5,714 nt of DNA from NCBI GenBank assembly GCA_020629335.1, contig JAHDDN010000366.1, positions 1 through 5,714 of the forward strand, given 5' to 3'. Below are positions 1-5,311 of the stretch, one piece after another. The position numbers and the translations under genes are program-made. The notes beneath the pieces are model-generated. The model was given only the letters and a program-made list of their open reading frames with translations, was not told the origin of the DNA and ran no database searches. Source of the DNA: Chitinophagales bacterium (GTDB lineage Bacteria > Bacteroidota > Bacteroidia > Chitinophagales > UBA2359). Each line of letters opens with the position of its first letter. Within the stretch, counting starts at the first letter, position 1.

Positions 1-16
1 CATTCGTAATTCGTCA

Positions 17-1087
17 TTAAAACAGATTGTCCAATCTTTTTTTAGAAATCGCTTGTAAGGCCTTTACACAAAGTAAACGAGCTACTTCATTCAACGCACC
101 AAAGCGAGGATCTTTAGTCAAACCCTGATTAAATCGATAATAAATTTGTTGCGCAATAACTGTTACTTTAAACAAACCATACACATAATAAAAAGTAAAA
201 TCATCAATTTGCCGACCACTCTTTTCGGCATACTTTTGTACCACTTCTTCTCGCTTTGGGTTGCCTGCTTCATTAGTCGTTAAACTCGAAAACATTTTTT
301 CAAAATCCATATCCGTATCCGTTACCCAATAAGCTAAAGCCGATCCTAAGTCCATTAATGGGTCACCAATCGTTGCCATTTCCCAATCGAGAACGGCCTT
401 TATTTTTGTCCAGTCATTAGGATCAAAAACCACATTATCATACTTATAATCATTATGAATTAAAGTTGCATCACTATCCATAGGAATGTGCGCATTCAGC
501 CAAAGCATGACCTTTTCAATTTCCTTCACCTCATCCGTTTTAGAGCGATAATATCGCCTCGACCATCCTTGGATTTGTCGAGCAACATAGCCTTCTGGAT
601 TGCCTAAATCTCCCAACCCAGCCGCTTTATAATCGCAAGCGTGCAATTCTACAAAAGTATCTAAAAAACTCTCAGAGATTTGCCCATATTCCGCTGCTGA
701 AATTTTCAATTTAGCGGCTCTTCTTACAATTACCCCTTCCACTCTTTCCATTAAATAAAATGGCGCGCCCATTACCTCTAAATTTTCCGAATAAGCATAG
801 ACCTCTGGCACCTTCCCAAAATCATTTTTCAAAGCCTTCATCACCCGATATTCCCGATGCATATCATGCCCCGATTTAATCTTCGCTCCAAATGGTGGAC
901 GACGCAAAACCATTTCCTGCTCTCCCAATTTCAAACAATAAGTCAAATTAGAAAAGCCCGACGGAAATTGAGAAACTTCCATATCGACATCCCATTCTGA
1001 ACGCTGACTTGCCATATACTGACGCAGCTTTTCCATATTTAATTCCTCTCCCTTACGTACCGCCTTTGGCAAATCTATCTTACTCAT
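17..1087 (-). CDS. Phosphotransferase family protein, ACAD10/11 N-terminal kinase type (probable 4-hydroxyacyl-CoA kinase)
   Basis: A 356-residue cytoplasmic kinase of the aminoglycoside phosphotransferase/choline kinase fold. Visible motifs, numbered from the chosen start: nucleotide loop FPSGFSNLTY (41-50), strand VLRRPP (60-65), HDMHREYRV helix (74-82), catalytic loop with H211, D213 and N218 (HNDYKYDN), and the metal-binding segment VLDWE with D234 and E236, followed by TIGDPLMDLG. The VLRRPP and VLDWE..TIGDP signatures are those of the kinase domain of ACAD10/ACAD11 and of LvaA, which phosphorylate the 4-hydroxyl of hydroxyacyl-CoA, rather than of antibiotic kinases. The frame stays open to an ATG at 1186, but the extra 33 residues are not family-like and are encoded by the 3' part of a structured repeat, so I chose ATG 1087. 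Its leader is AT-rich with no Shine-Dalgarno. It is separated from the partner dehydrogenase gene by a repeat and a four-helix-bundle cassette, so it may need its own promoter; I see no convincing one. Fold sure; substrate inferred. Confidence 0.9.
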   Translation of the reverse strand: MSKIDLPKAVRKGEELNMEKLRQYMASQRSEWDVDMEVSQFPSGFSNLTYCLKLGEQEMVLRRPPFGAKIKSGHDMHREYRVMKALKNDFGKVPEVYAYSENLEVMGAPFYLMERVEGVIVRRAAKLKISAAEYGQISESFLDTFVELHACDYKAAGLGDLGNPEGYVARQIQGWSRRYYRSKTDEVKEIEKVMLWLNAHIPMDSDATLIHNDYKYDNVVFDPNDWTKIKAVLDWEMATIGDPLMDLGSALAYWVTDTDMDFEKMFSSLTTNEAGNPKREEVVQKYAEKSGRQIDDFTFYYVYGLFKVTVIAQQIYYRFNQGLTKDPRFGALNEVARLLCVKALQAISKKRLDNLF

Positions 1088-1115
1088 ATTGGTATATTTG
1101 TTAAGTAGTATATTA

Positions 1116-1338
1116 GGGGCTTCCCTCGCCTTGCATTTTTCGATTGTTCCCCCTTTCAAAAAAATAATCAACAAATCAAAAATCATTAAATCAACAAGTG
1201 GCTCGGTCGGGCTGTCCGCTCTTATGTGGCTATGCTGCTCCTATTCCGCTAAGGTACGCTTGTCTCTAAGGAGCCTTCGCGTACCTAAGCTCCATAAGTC
1301 GCTGCATGAACGCCACATACCGCTACCATCCCTAAGCC
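1116..1338 (-). ncRNA. Structured intergenic repeat, copy 1 (Flavo-1-like)
   Basis: Read on the minus strand, the core (1338-1205) begins GGCTTAGGGATGGTAG and ends CGGACAGCCCGACC, the same ends as the plus-strand copy at 5084-5303. An 8-bp stem is formed by GCCACATA (plus 1312-1319) and TATGTGGC (1223-1230), and a 7-bp inner stem by 1279-1285 with 1253-1259. In the other copy these stems have different sequences but still largely pair. A second part follows (1204-1116): a possible helix opening CCGAGCC against GGCGAGG, with a tandem G-A mismatch, then the block GGGAAGCCCC, whose AAGCC can pair with the 5' GGCTT. The end conservation resembles the Bacteroidota Flavo-1 RNA motif as I remember it; this is a recollection, not a search. 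It lies 28 nt upstream of the kinase start and on the same strand. It could be a leader or a dispersed repeat; an independent small RNA is less likely. Confidence 0.6.
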
Positions 1339-1344
1339 AAAAAA

Positions 1345-1372
1345 TAATGATAAATGCATAATGATGAATGAT
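1345..1372. repeat. Left arm of perfect 28-bp inverted repeat
   Basis: This AT-rich stretch is the exact reverse complement of 1832-1859. It contains ATGCAT in its middle and short ATGA iterations on both sides. It begins 6 bp beyond the end of structured repeat copy 1 and stops 5 bp short of the stop codon of the four-helix-bundle gene, so the pair encloses that gene tightly. Confidence 0.9.
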
Positions 1373-1377
1373 GAATT

Positions 1378-1761
1378 TTATGATTTTCGATTTTCATTTC
1401 GCTTTTTTGTTAAGATAGAACTCCTTAATATTTTAAGTATTTCTATGCTATCTCTTTTTAATGAATGATATAAGTTTGCTTCAAGGAAATTAGTTTCAAA
1501 TAGTAAATCTAACCAATATTGAGTTTCTGCTATTTCTTTTTGTGCAATAGCTAATTTATGAATGAAGTCTTTACCAGTTTCGGCATTTTGTGCTTCTTTA
1601 ACCATTGCTCCAGGTGATGTTCCTGATCTTAGTATCTGCTTACTAAGAGTATATTCCTTCTTTTCTTTCTTTAGAAAATTGTAAAGATGAACAATTCTAA
1701 TTGCAAATTTGAATGTCTTATTTCCTAAAGGATCTTTATACGATTGATAATTTCTATTCAT
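1378..1761 (-). CDS. Four-helix-bundle protein, S23 / 23S rRNA intervening-sequence type
   Basis: A 127-residue protein of normal length for the S23-like four-helix-bundle family (TIGR02436 type), first noticed in intervening sequences of 23S rRNA genes and common as stand-alone genes in Bacteroidota. Recognisable elements: an N-terminal helix around FKFAIRIVHLYNFL (17-30), the signature SGTSPGAMVKEAQNA (46-60), DFIHKLAIAQKE (65-76), and ETQYWLDLL (79-87), then a basic C-terminal helix rich in Lys, Arg and Asn. No membrane segment or catalytic motif is seen. Molecular function is unknown; structures of the family form pentamers, and nucleic-acid binding has been suggested. The gene sits between the arms of a perfect 28-bp inverted repeat, and a 34-bp dyad ends 6 bp before its ATG. 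It interrupts the otherwise metabolic gene run, so it is probably an insertion unrelated to the pathway. Family assignment is firm; role and mobility are not. Confidence 0.9.
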   Translation of the reverse strand: MNRNYQSYKDPLGNKTFKFAIRIVHLYNFLKKEKKEYTLSKQILRSGTSPGAMVKEAQNAETGKDFIHKLAIAQKEIAETQYWLDLLFETNFLEANLYHSLKRDSIEILKILRSSILTKKRNENRKS

Positions 1762-1767
1762 GATTTT

Positions 1768-1801
1768 AATTGTTTTATACTATTAAGAGTACAAAACAAT
1801 T
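1768..1801. promoter_or_regulatory. 34-bp imperfect dyad just upstream of the four-helix-bundle start
   Basis: The arms AATTGTTTTATACT (1768-1781) and AGTACAAAACAATT (1788-1801) are complementary at 13 of 14 positions around a 6-nt loop. The dyad ends 6 bp before the ATG at 1761. In minus-strand RNA it would form a hairpin beside the start codon, and as DNA it has the size and symmetry of an operator. On the minus strand it also holds a TTG followed 17 nt later by TATAAA, a weak promoter-like pair. Which of these roles applies cannot be told from sequence. Confidence 0.5.
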
Positions 1802-1831
1802 GAAATGGCATAAAAAAAAACGAAATTATTT

Positions 1832-1859
1832 ATCATTCATCATTATGCATTTATCATTA
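1832..1859. repeat. Right arm of perfect 28-bp inverted repeat
   Basis: Exact reverse complement of 1345-1372, so the bounded unit is 515 bp with only the four-helix-bundle gene and its leader inside. It lies 55 bp downstream of the acyl-CoA dehydrogenase stop codon. I see no obvious target-site duplication outside the arms: the right side continues into AATCCTATATAG and the left side into an A-run. The 1860-1914 stretch beside it contains only a weak imperfect hairpin. Confidence 0.9.
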
Positions 1860-1914
1860 AATCCTATATAGTTTAAGAAAGCTATAAAGTCATATTATTA
1901 GTTATTGCTTGATG

Positions 1915-3126
1915 CTATACCTTGTATGCCTTCAAAACCTCCCTAGCAACCCGACTCTTATGCACCTCATCTGCACCATCATAAATACGTGCGCCACGCT
2001 CATGACGATACCAATAAGAAAGCAAAAGGTCATCCGTAATTCCCAGTGCACCATGAACCTGAATAGCCCTATCCAAAACCTTCATCAATACATCTGCGCA
2101 ATAGAATTTAATGAGAGATATTTCTACCTTAGCAGTGTGGGCATTAAACTCATCTATCTTACGAGCGGCATCCATGACCATTAATCGAGCGGCATTTATT
2201 TCGGCTCTACTTTCAGCAATCCAGTTTTGTATAGTTTGTCGAGAAGCTAGTGGTTTGCCAGGAGCTAATTCTCTGGTGCTGGCTCTTTGGCACATCATGT
2301 CAAATGCTCTTTCGCAAATGCCAATCCAGCGCATACAGTGGTGGATTCTTCCTGGACCCAAGCGCTCTTGTGCCATCACAAATCCGCCTCCATCAGCACC
2401 CATTAGGTTGGCTTTAGGGACACGCACTTGATTGTATTTTATTTCTGCATGACTGGCATAGCCATCTCCTGTATCTCCCATTACAGAAATATTTCTTACT
2501 AACTCAAAACCTTCTGTATCAGTAGGAACAATAATTTGACTAGCTCTCATATAGCGGCTTTCTGCTTCTGGCTGAGTGACACACATCACGATTGCAAAAG
2601 CTGCTCCATCCGCACTGGATGTAAACCACTTATGTCCATTGATGACGTAATCGTCACCATCTAATACTGCTGTTGTTCCCATGATGCTCGGATTAGAGCC
2701 TGCAAACTGAGGTTCTGTCATAGAGAAACAGGAGCGTATGTCGCCAGCCAAAAGAGGCGTTAGAAATTGATCTTGTTGTTCGTCTGTTCCAAATTCAATT
2801 AGGATCTCCATATTACCAGCATCAGGTGCTTGGCAGTTGAATACATAGTGTCCGAAAGGAGTGGTTCCTAGTAGTTCGCTCAAAGGAGCAAACTCTAATA
2901 GGGAAAGTCCCATGCCACCCCATTCTTTAGGGATTTGTGGCGTCCACCATCCTTTTGTTTTGACGATCTGTCTTTTTTCGTCAAGTAGAACAGCAATTTC
3001 CTCCCAGCTTTTTTTATTAGCAATTTGGAGTTCTAAGGGATATATTTCATTTTCAATGAAAAGCCTTACTTCTTTTAGTAAAGCATTCATATCAGTTTTG
3101 ACTATTGGTACTACTGTCTTTCTCAT
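1915..3126 (-). CDS. Acyl-CoA dehydrogenase, ACAD10/11 (LvaC-like) type
   Basis: A 403-residue FAD enzyme of full family length. The N-terminal helical domain includes FIENEIYPLE (23-32) and IPKEWGGMG (65-73). The flavin-contacting FSMTEP is at 134-139 and NGHKWFTSSA at 163-172. The C-terminal helical domain carries QVHGALG (356-362) and IYDGADEVHKSRVA (381-394). D383 occupies the place of the Glu of the YEG motif, the catalytic base of medium-chain acyl-CoA dehydrogenase; a YDG/ADG..DEVH form is what I recall for ACAD10/11-like enzymes. These members act on 4-phosphoacyl-CoA, eliminating phosphate to give an enoyl-CoA. The start ATG 3126 overlaps the upstream reductase stop as ATGA, indicating translational coupling; the next Met (13) is possible but less likely. 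The gene is separated from the kinase by inserted elements. Family is certain; the 4-phosphoacyl substrate is inferred from kinase proximity and motif. Confidence 0.92.
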   Translation of the reverse strand: MRKTVVPIVKTDMNALLKEVRLFIENEIYPLELQIANKKSWEEIAVLLDEKRQIVKTKGWWTPQIPKEWGGMGLSLLEFAPLSELLGTTPFGHYVFNCQAPDAGNMEILIEFGTDEQQDQFLTPLLAGDIRSCFSMTEPQFAGSNPSIMGTTAVLDGDDYVINGHKWFTSSADGAAFAIVMCVTQPEAESRYMRASQIIVPTDTEGFELVRNISVMGDTGDGYASHAEIKYNQVRVPKANLMGADGGGFVMAQERLGPGRIHHCMRWIGICERAFDMMCQRASTRELAPGKPLASRQTIQNWIAESRAEINAARLMVMDAARKIDEFNAHTAKVEISLIKFYCADVLMKVLDRAIQVHGALGITDDLLLSYWYRHERGARIYDGADEVHKSRVAREVLKAYKV

Positions 3127-4127
3127 GCGTCTTCGTTTACTTTAAGAATTAATTTACCCATTTTATCGCCACTGAATAATCTTTGGAATGTTTGTGGGAA
3201 GTTTTCGATGCCTTCGATGACATACTCATTACTTTTGAGTTTGCCTGCTCCCATCCATTGGGCCATTTGCATCACTGCTTGACCATATTGTTTCACATAA
3301 TCTAATATGATAAAGCCTTCCATTCTCGCTCTATTGATTAAAAGAGATAAGTAGTTGGATGGACCAATGATTTGCTCTTTATTATTGTATTGAGAAATAG
3401 CTCCACATAAAACGACTCTTGCCTTTTGGTTAATACGAGTTAAGGCTAAGTCGAGTATTTCTCCTCCTACATTATCAAAGTAAATGTCAATACCATCAGG
3501 GCAATGTGTTTTAAGGGCTGCTTTCATATCATCTTTTTTGTAGTCGATGGCGGCATCAAATCCTAAGTCCTCGACGATATGTCTGCATTTTTCTTCACCA
3601 CCAGCGATCCCTACTGCTCGACAGCCTTGCGCTTTAGCAATTTGTCCGACAATACTTCCTACCGCTCCTGCTGCTCCTGAGATAAGTACCGTTTCACCAG
3701 CTTTTGGCTTTCCAATATCTAACAAGCCAAAATAAGCAGTTAGTCCAGTCATGCCCAATACACTTAGGTAGATCGGCAAAGGCACTAATCCCTTCTGAAC
3801 AATTTGCCATCCTTTTCCATCACTAACGATATACTGTTGAACGTTTCCAGTGCCAGTTAGGTAAGTCCCTACTTCTATGTCTTCATTTTTTGACTCGATG
3901 ACTTTACCAACAGTCAATGCTCGCATTACTTCTCCTATACCAACTGGTGGCAAGTAGGATTTTTCGTCATTGATCCATCCTCTCATTGCTGGATCAAGAG
4001 AGACGTAGATATTTTTGATTAATACTTCTCCATCGGATGGGCTTGGTATTGGGCTTTTTTGTATGTCCCATGCGGATTCGTCTGGAAGGCCAATGACCCG
4101 TTTAGCTAATTTTACTTGTGTATTCAA
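3123..4127 (-). CDS. Zinc-independent MDR reductase, prostaglandin reductase / CurA type, TTG start
   Basis: A 334-residue NADPH-dependent medium-chain reductase. Visible motifs: YVSLDPAMRGW (41-51), typical of the PTGR/CurA/YncB branch; GMTGLTAYFGL (125-135); the Rossmann loop SGAAGAVGS (150-158); K180 after GGEE, expected to contact the NADP 2'-phosphate; FDNVGGE (217-223); and the C-terminal GKLILKV. The zinc ligands of alcohol dehydrogenases are absent. Family members reduce the C=C bond of enones and enals, including 15-oxoprostaglandins, curcumin and 4-hydroxynonenal. The start is a TTG at 4127: an in-frame TAA lies at 4133-4131, the first internal ATG would be residue 48 inside the conserved domain, and the N-terminus beginning NTQVKLAKR aligns with the family start. 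It lies 29 bp after the SDR stop and overlaps the acyl-CoA dehydrogenase by four bases, so these three genes form an operon. Exact substrate unknown. Confidence 0.92.
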   Translation of the reverse strand: MNTQVKLAKRVIGLPDESAWDIQKSPIPSPSDGEVLIKNIYVSLDPAMRGWINDEKSYLPPVGIGEVMRALTVGKVIESKNEDIEVGTYLTGTGNVQQYIVSDGKGWQIVQKGLVPLPIYLSVLGMTGLTAYFGLLDIGKPKAGETVLISGAAGAVGSIVGQIAKAQGCRAVGIAGGEEKCRHIVEDLGFDAAIDYKKDDMKAALKTHCPDGIDIYFDNVGGEILDLALTRINQKARVVLCGAISQYNNKEQIIGPSNYLSLLINRARMEGFIILDYVKQYGQAVMQMAQWMGAGKLKSNEYVIEGIENFPQTFQRLFSGDKMGKLILKVNEDA

Positions 4128-4156
4128 GATTTATTTTTTTGATTGTTGATTAATTG

Positions 4157-4927
4157 TTACGCTAACATATAGCCACCATCTGCGGTAAAGACACCTCCTG
4201 TAGTATATGCAGATGCTGCAGAAGCCAAGAAAACAGCAAATCCTGCCATTTCATCAGGTGCCGCCATTCGACCAGCTGGAATATGTTGCTCATATTGCTT
4301 GAGCATTCCTTCATTATCCCATAATGCTTGACTGAATTTGGTTTTGACTAAACCTGGACAAATCGCATTGGCTCGGATGCCATATTTAGCCCATTCTTTA
4401 GCCATATTTTGGGTGAGCATAATGAATGCCGCTTTACTGACGCTATAAGCTCCTAAGCCGAAAGTAGGTTTCAGTCCTTCTACAGAGCTAATATTGATAA
4501 TGCTTCCACCCCCGCCTTTTTCCATAATAGGCAATGCCTTTTGGCAAATTTCTAAAGGAGCTTTCACATTAATATTCATTATTTTATCGAACACGACTCC
4601 TGTTGTTTGCTCTAAGGGAGCAAATATCGGATTAGTAGCAGCATTATTCACGATGATATCGATGCGACCATACTGCTCATTAGTAAAAGCAATTAGCTCG
4701 TCAATTTGTTCGCTATGTCCTACGTGACAAGCCTTTCCGATAGCCTCTAATCCATCACTTTTAAATTGTGCTGCTACAGCATCTACGGCCTCTTGCTTAC
4801 GACTGGAAATGACGACTTTGGCGCCATGTTCTGCTAATCCTCTGGCGATAGATTCGCCTATGCCTTTACTGGCTCCTGTAATAATGGCTACTTTGCCAGT
4901 GAGGTCGAATTGTGGTTTTATTCTCAT
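4157..4927 (-). CDS. SDR family oxidoreductase, DHRS4-like
   Basis: A 256-residue classical short-chain dehydrogenase/reductase, full length. The dinucleotide loop TGASKGIG is at 17-24; SSRKQ at 41-45 places R43 after strand beta-2, which favours NADPH; NNAATNP is at 94-100. Expected catalytic residues are N120 (in NINVKAP), S148, Y161 and K165 (YSVSK). The C-terminal substrate region has CPGLVKTKFSQALW and a final TTGGVFTADGG. The NNAATNP and NINVKAP segments and the KTKFSQALW loop resemble DHRS4-type carbonyl reductases more than FabG. It is first of the three-gene operon and starts at ATG 4927 with an A-rich leader but no Shine-Dalgarno. In this setting it could interconvert 4-oxo and 4-hydroxy acyl groups, as the SDR LvaD does in levulinate catabolism; that role is inference. 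A general ketone or alcohol specificity is equally compatible with the sequence. Confidence 0.9.
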   Translation of the reverse strand: MRIKPQFDLTGKVAIITGASKGIGESIARGLAEHGAKVVISSRKQEAVDAVAAQFKSDGLEAIGKACHVGHSEQIDELIAFTNEQYGRIDIIVNNAATNPIFAPLEQTTGVVFDKIMNINVKAPLEICQKALPIMEKGGGGSIINISSVEGLKPTFGLGAYSVSKAAFIMLTQNMAKEWAKYGIRANAICPGLVKTKFSQALWDNEGMLKQYEQHIPAGRMAAPDEMAGFAVFLASAASAYTTGGVFTADGGYMLA

Positions 4928-4930
4928 TAC

Positions 4931-5072
4931 TTGGTGTATTAGTTTATTGGTTGATTCGTGTATTGGTTAAGTGGTAATTAGGGAATTGGTATATTAGTTT
5001 GTTGGTTAAGCTGATTGACAACAACAACTTTTACTAATATACTATTCAACTACTTCACTAATAGACTAACAT
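4931..5072. repeat. AT-rich degenerate repeat tract upstream of the SDR operon
   Basis: Two direct units, 4931-4954 and 4986-5009, match at 21 of 24 positions. The core GTATATTAGT of the second (4989-4998) recurs inverted as ACTAATATAC at 5033-5042. The tract is composed mainly of TTGGT, TTAGT and their complements. It forms the leader of the three-gene operon on the minus strand, so a promoter is expected here, but I found no good match to the Bacteroidota TAnnTTTG element. No open reading frame of note. Confidence 0.5.
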
Positions 5073-5222
5073 ACTCATGAATCGGCTTAGGGATGGTAGT
5101 GGTACTCAGCGTGATGAAGTAGCTTACGAAACTTAGGCAGACGTAGGCTGGCCCTGAAAGGGCAGACAAGTATGCCTTAGTGGAGTAGCTGCTGAATAGC
5201 TGAGTGAGAACGGACAGCCCGA

Positions 5223-5295
5223 CCCTTTTTAATTTTTCATCGGAGGGCGCACACATAGGTAGCGCCCCTACGGTTCGATGAAAAATTAAAAAGGG
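5223..5295. terminator. Perfect 20-bp inverted repeat, bidirectional terminator-like hairpin
   Basis: The arms 5223-5242 and 5276-5295 are exactly complementary over 20 bp. The 33-nt interior holds a second hairpin, GGGCGC (5245-5250) with GCGCCC (5262-5267). The arms contain T5 and A5 runs, so stems with T-rich ends form on both strands. It lies 16 nt after the reverse transcriptase stop and could end that transcript before the SDR operon. It is also the second domain of structured repeat copy 2, so a terminator function may be secondary. Confidence 0.6.
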
Positions 5296-5303
5296 GAAGC
5301 CCC
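5288..5303 (-). terminator. Short GC hairpin with T-run after the reverse transcriptase
   Basis: On the minus strand, GGGG-CTT-CCCC is followed by TTTTT, starting 8 nt after the TAA at 5314-5312. The stem is only 4 bp, so alone it is a marginal intrinsic terminator. It overlaps the start of the larger 20-bp hairpin, and the two structures compete for the same bases. Confidence 0.35.
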
Positions 5304-5311
5304 AAAAAATA

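Larger units (their letters stand above)
5084..5303 (+). ncRNA. Structured intergenic repeat, copy 2 (Flavo-1-like)
   Basis: The plus-strand core (5084-5224) starts GGCTTAGGGATGGTAG and ends CGGACAGCCCGACC, as in copy 1 on the other strand. Stems seen: ACTCAGC (5104-5110) with GCTGAGT (5199-5205), replacing the different 8-bp stem of copy 1; an imperfect inner stem, GGCAGAC against GTATGCC; and the apical hairpin GCCC-TGAAA-GGGC (5151-5163). The second part, 5223-5295, is one long 20-bp hairpin, followed by GGGGAAGCCCC (5293-5303), whose AAGCC could close on the initial GGCTT. Overall length is 220 nt against 223 nt in copy 1. It runs opposite to the flanking genes, 8 nt from the reverse transcriptase stop, so it cannot be a leader of the SDR operon in this orientation. 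The Flavo-1 name is from memory of the motif. Confidence 0.6.

Noticed and set aside
17..1087. Aminoglycoside resistance kinase.
   Set aside because: The VLRRPP, VLDWE and TIGDP signatures and the neighbouring ACAD indicate the ACAD10/11-LvaA branch, not antibiotic-modifying enzymes.
1088..1186. Kinase extended N-terminally by 33 residues from an ATG at 1186.
   Set aside because: The extension is not family-like and is encoded within the structured repeat, including its GGGAAGCCCC block; ATG 1087 gives the usual N-terminus.
1089..1361. 90-residue plus-strand open frame.
   Set aside because: It lies across structured repeat copy 1 on the opposite strand and shows no protein-like conservation or domain.
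1378..1761. The four-helix-bundle protein as an LvaB-like small subunit of the kinase, given its size and position between ACAD and kinase.
   Set aside because: Its sequence is clearly of the S23 type, and its tight inverted-repeat borders mark it as inserted rather than a pathway component.
1345..1859. CRISPR array or an insertion sequence with transposase.
   Set aside because: Only one inverted pair is present, with no regularly spaced direct repeats and no transposase gene.
1867..1886. Imperfect hairpin TATAGTTT/AAGCTATA after the acyl-CoA dehydrogenase as a terminator.
   Set aside because: Weak AT-rich stem with a mismatch in the minus-strand RNA and no T-run after it.
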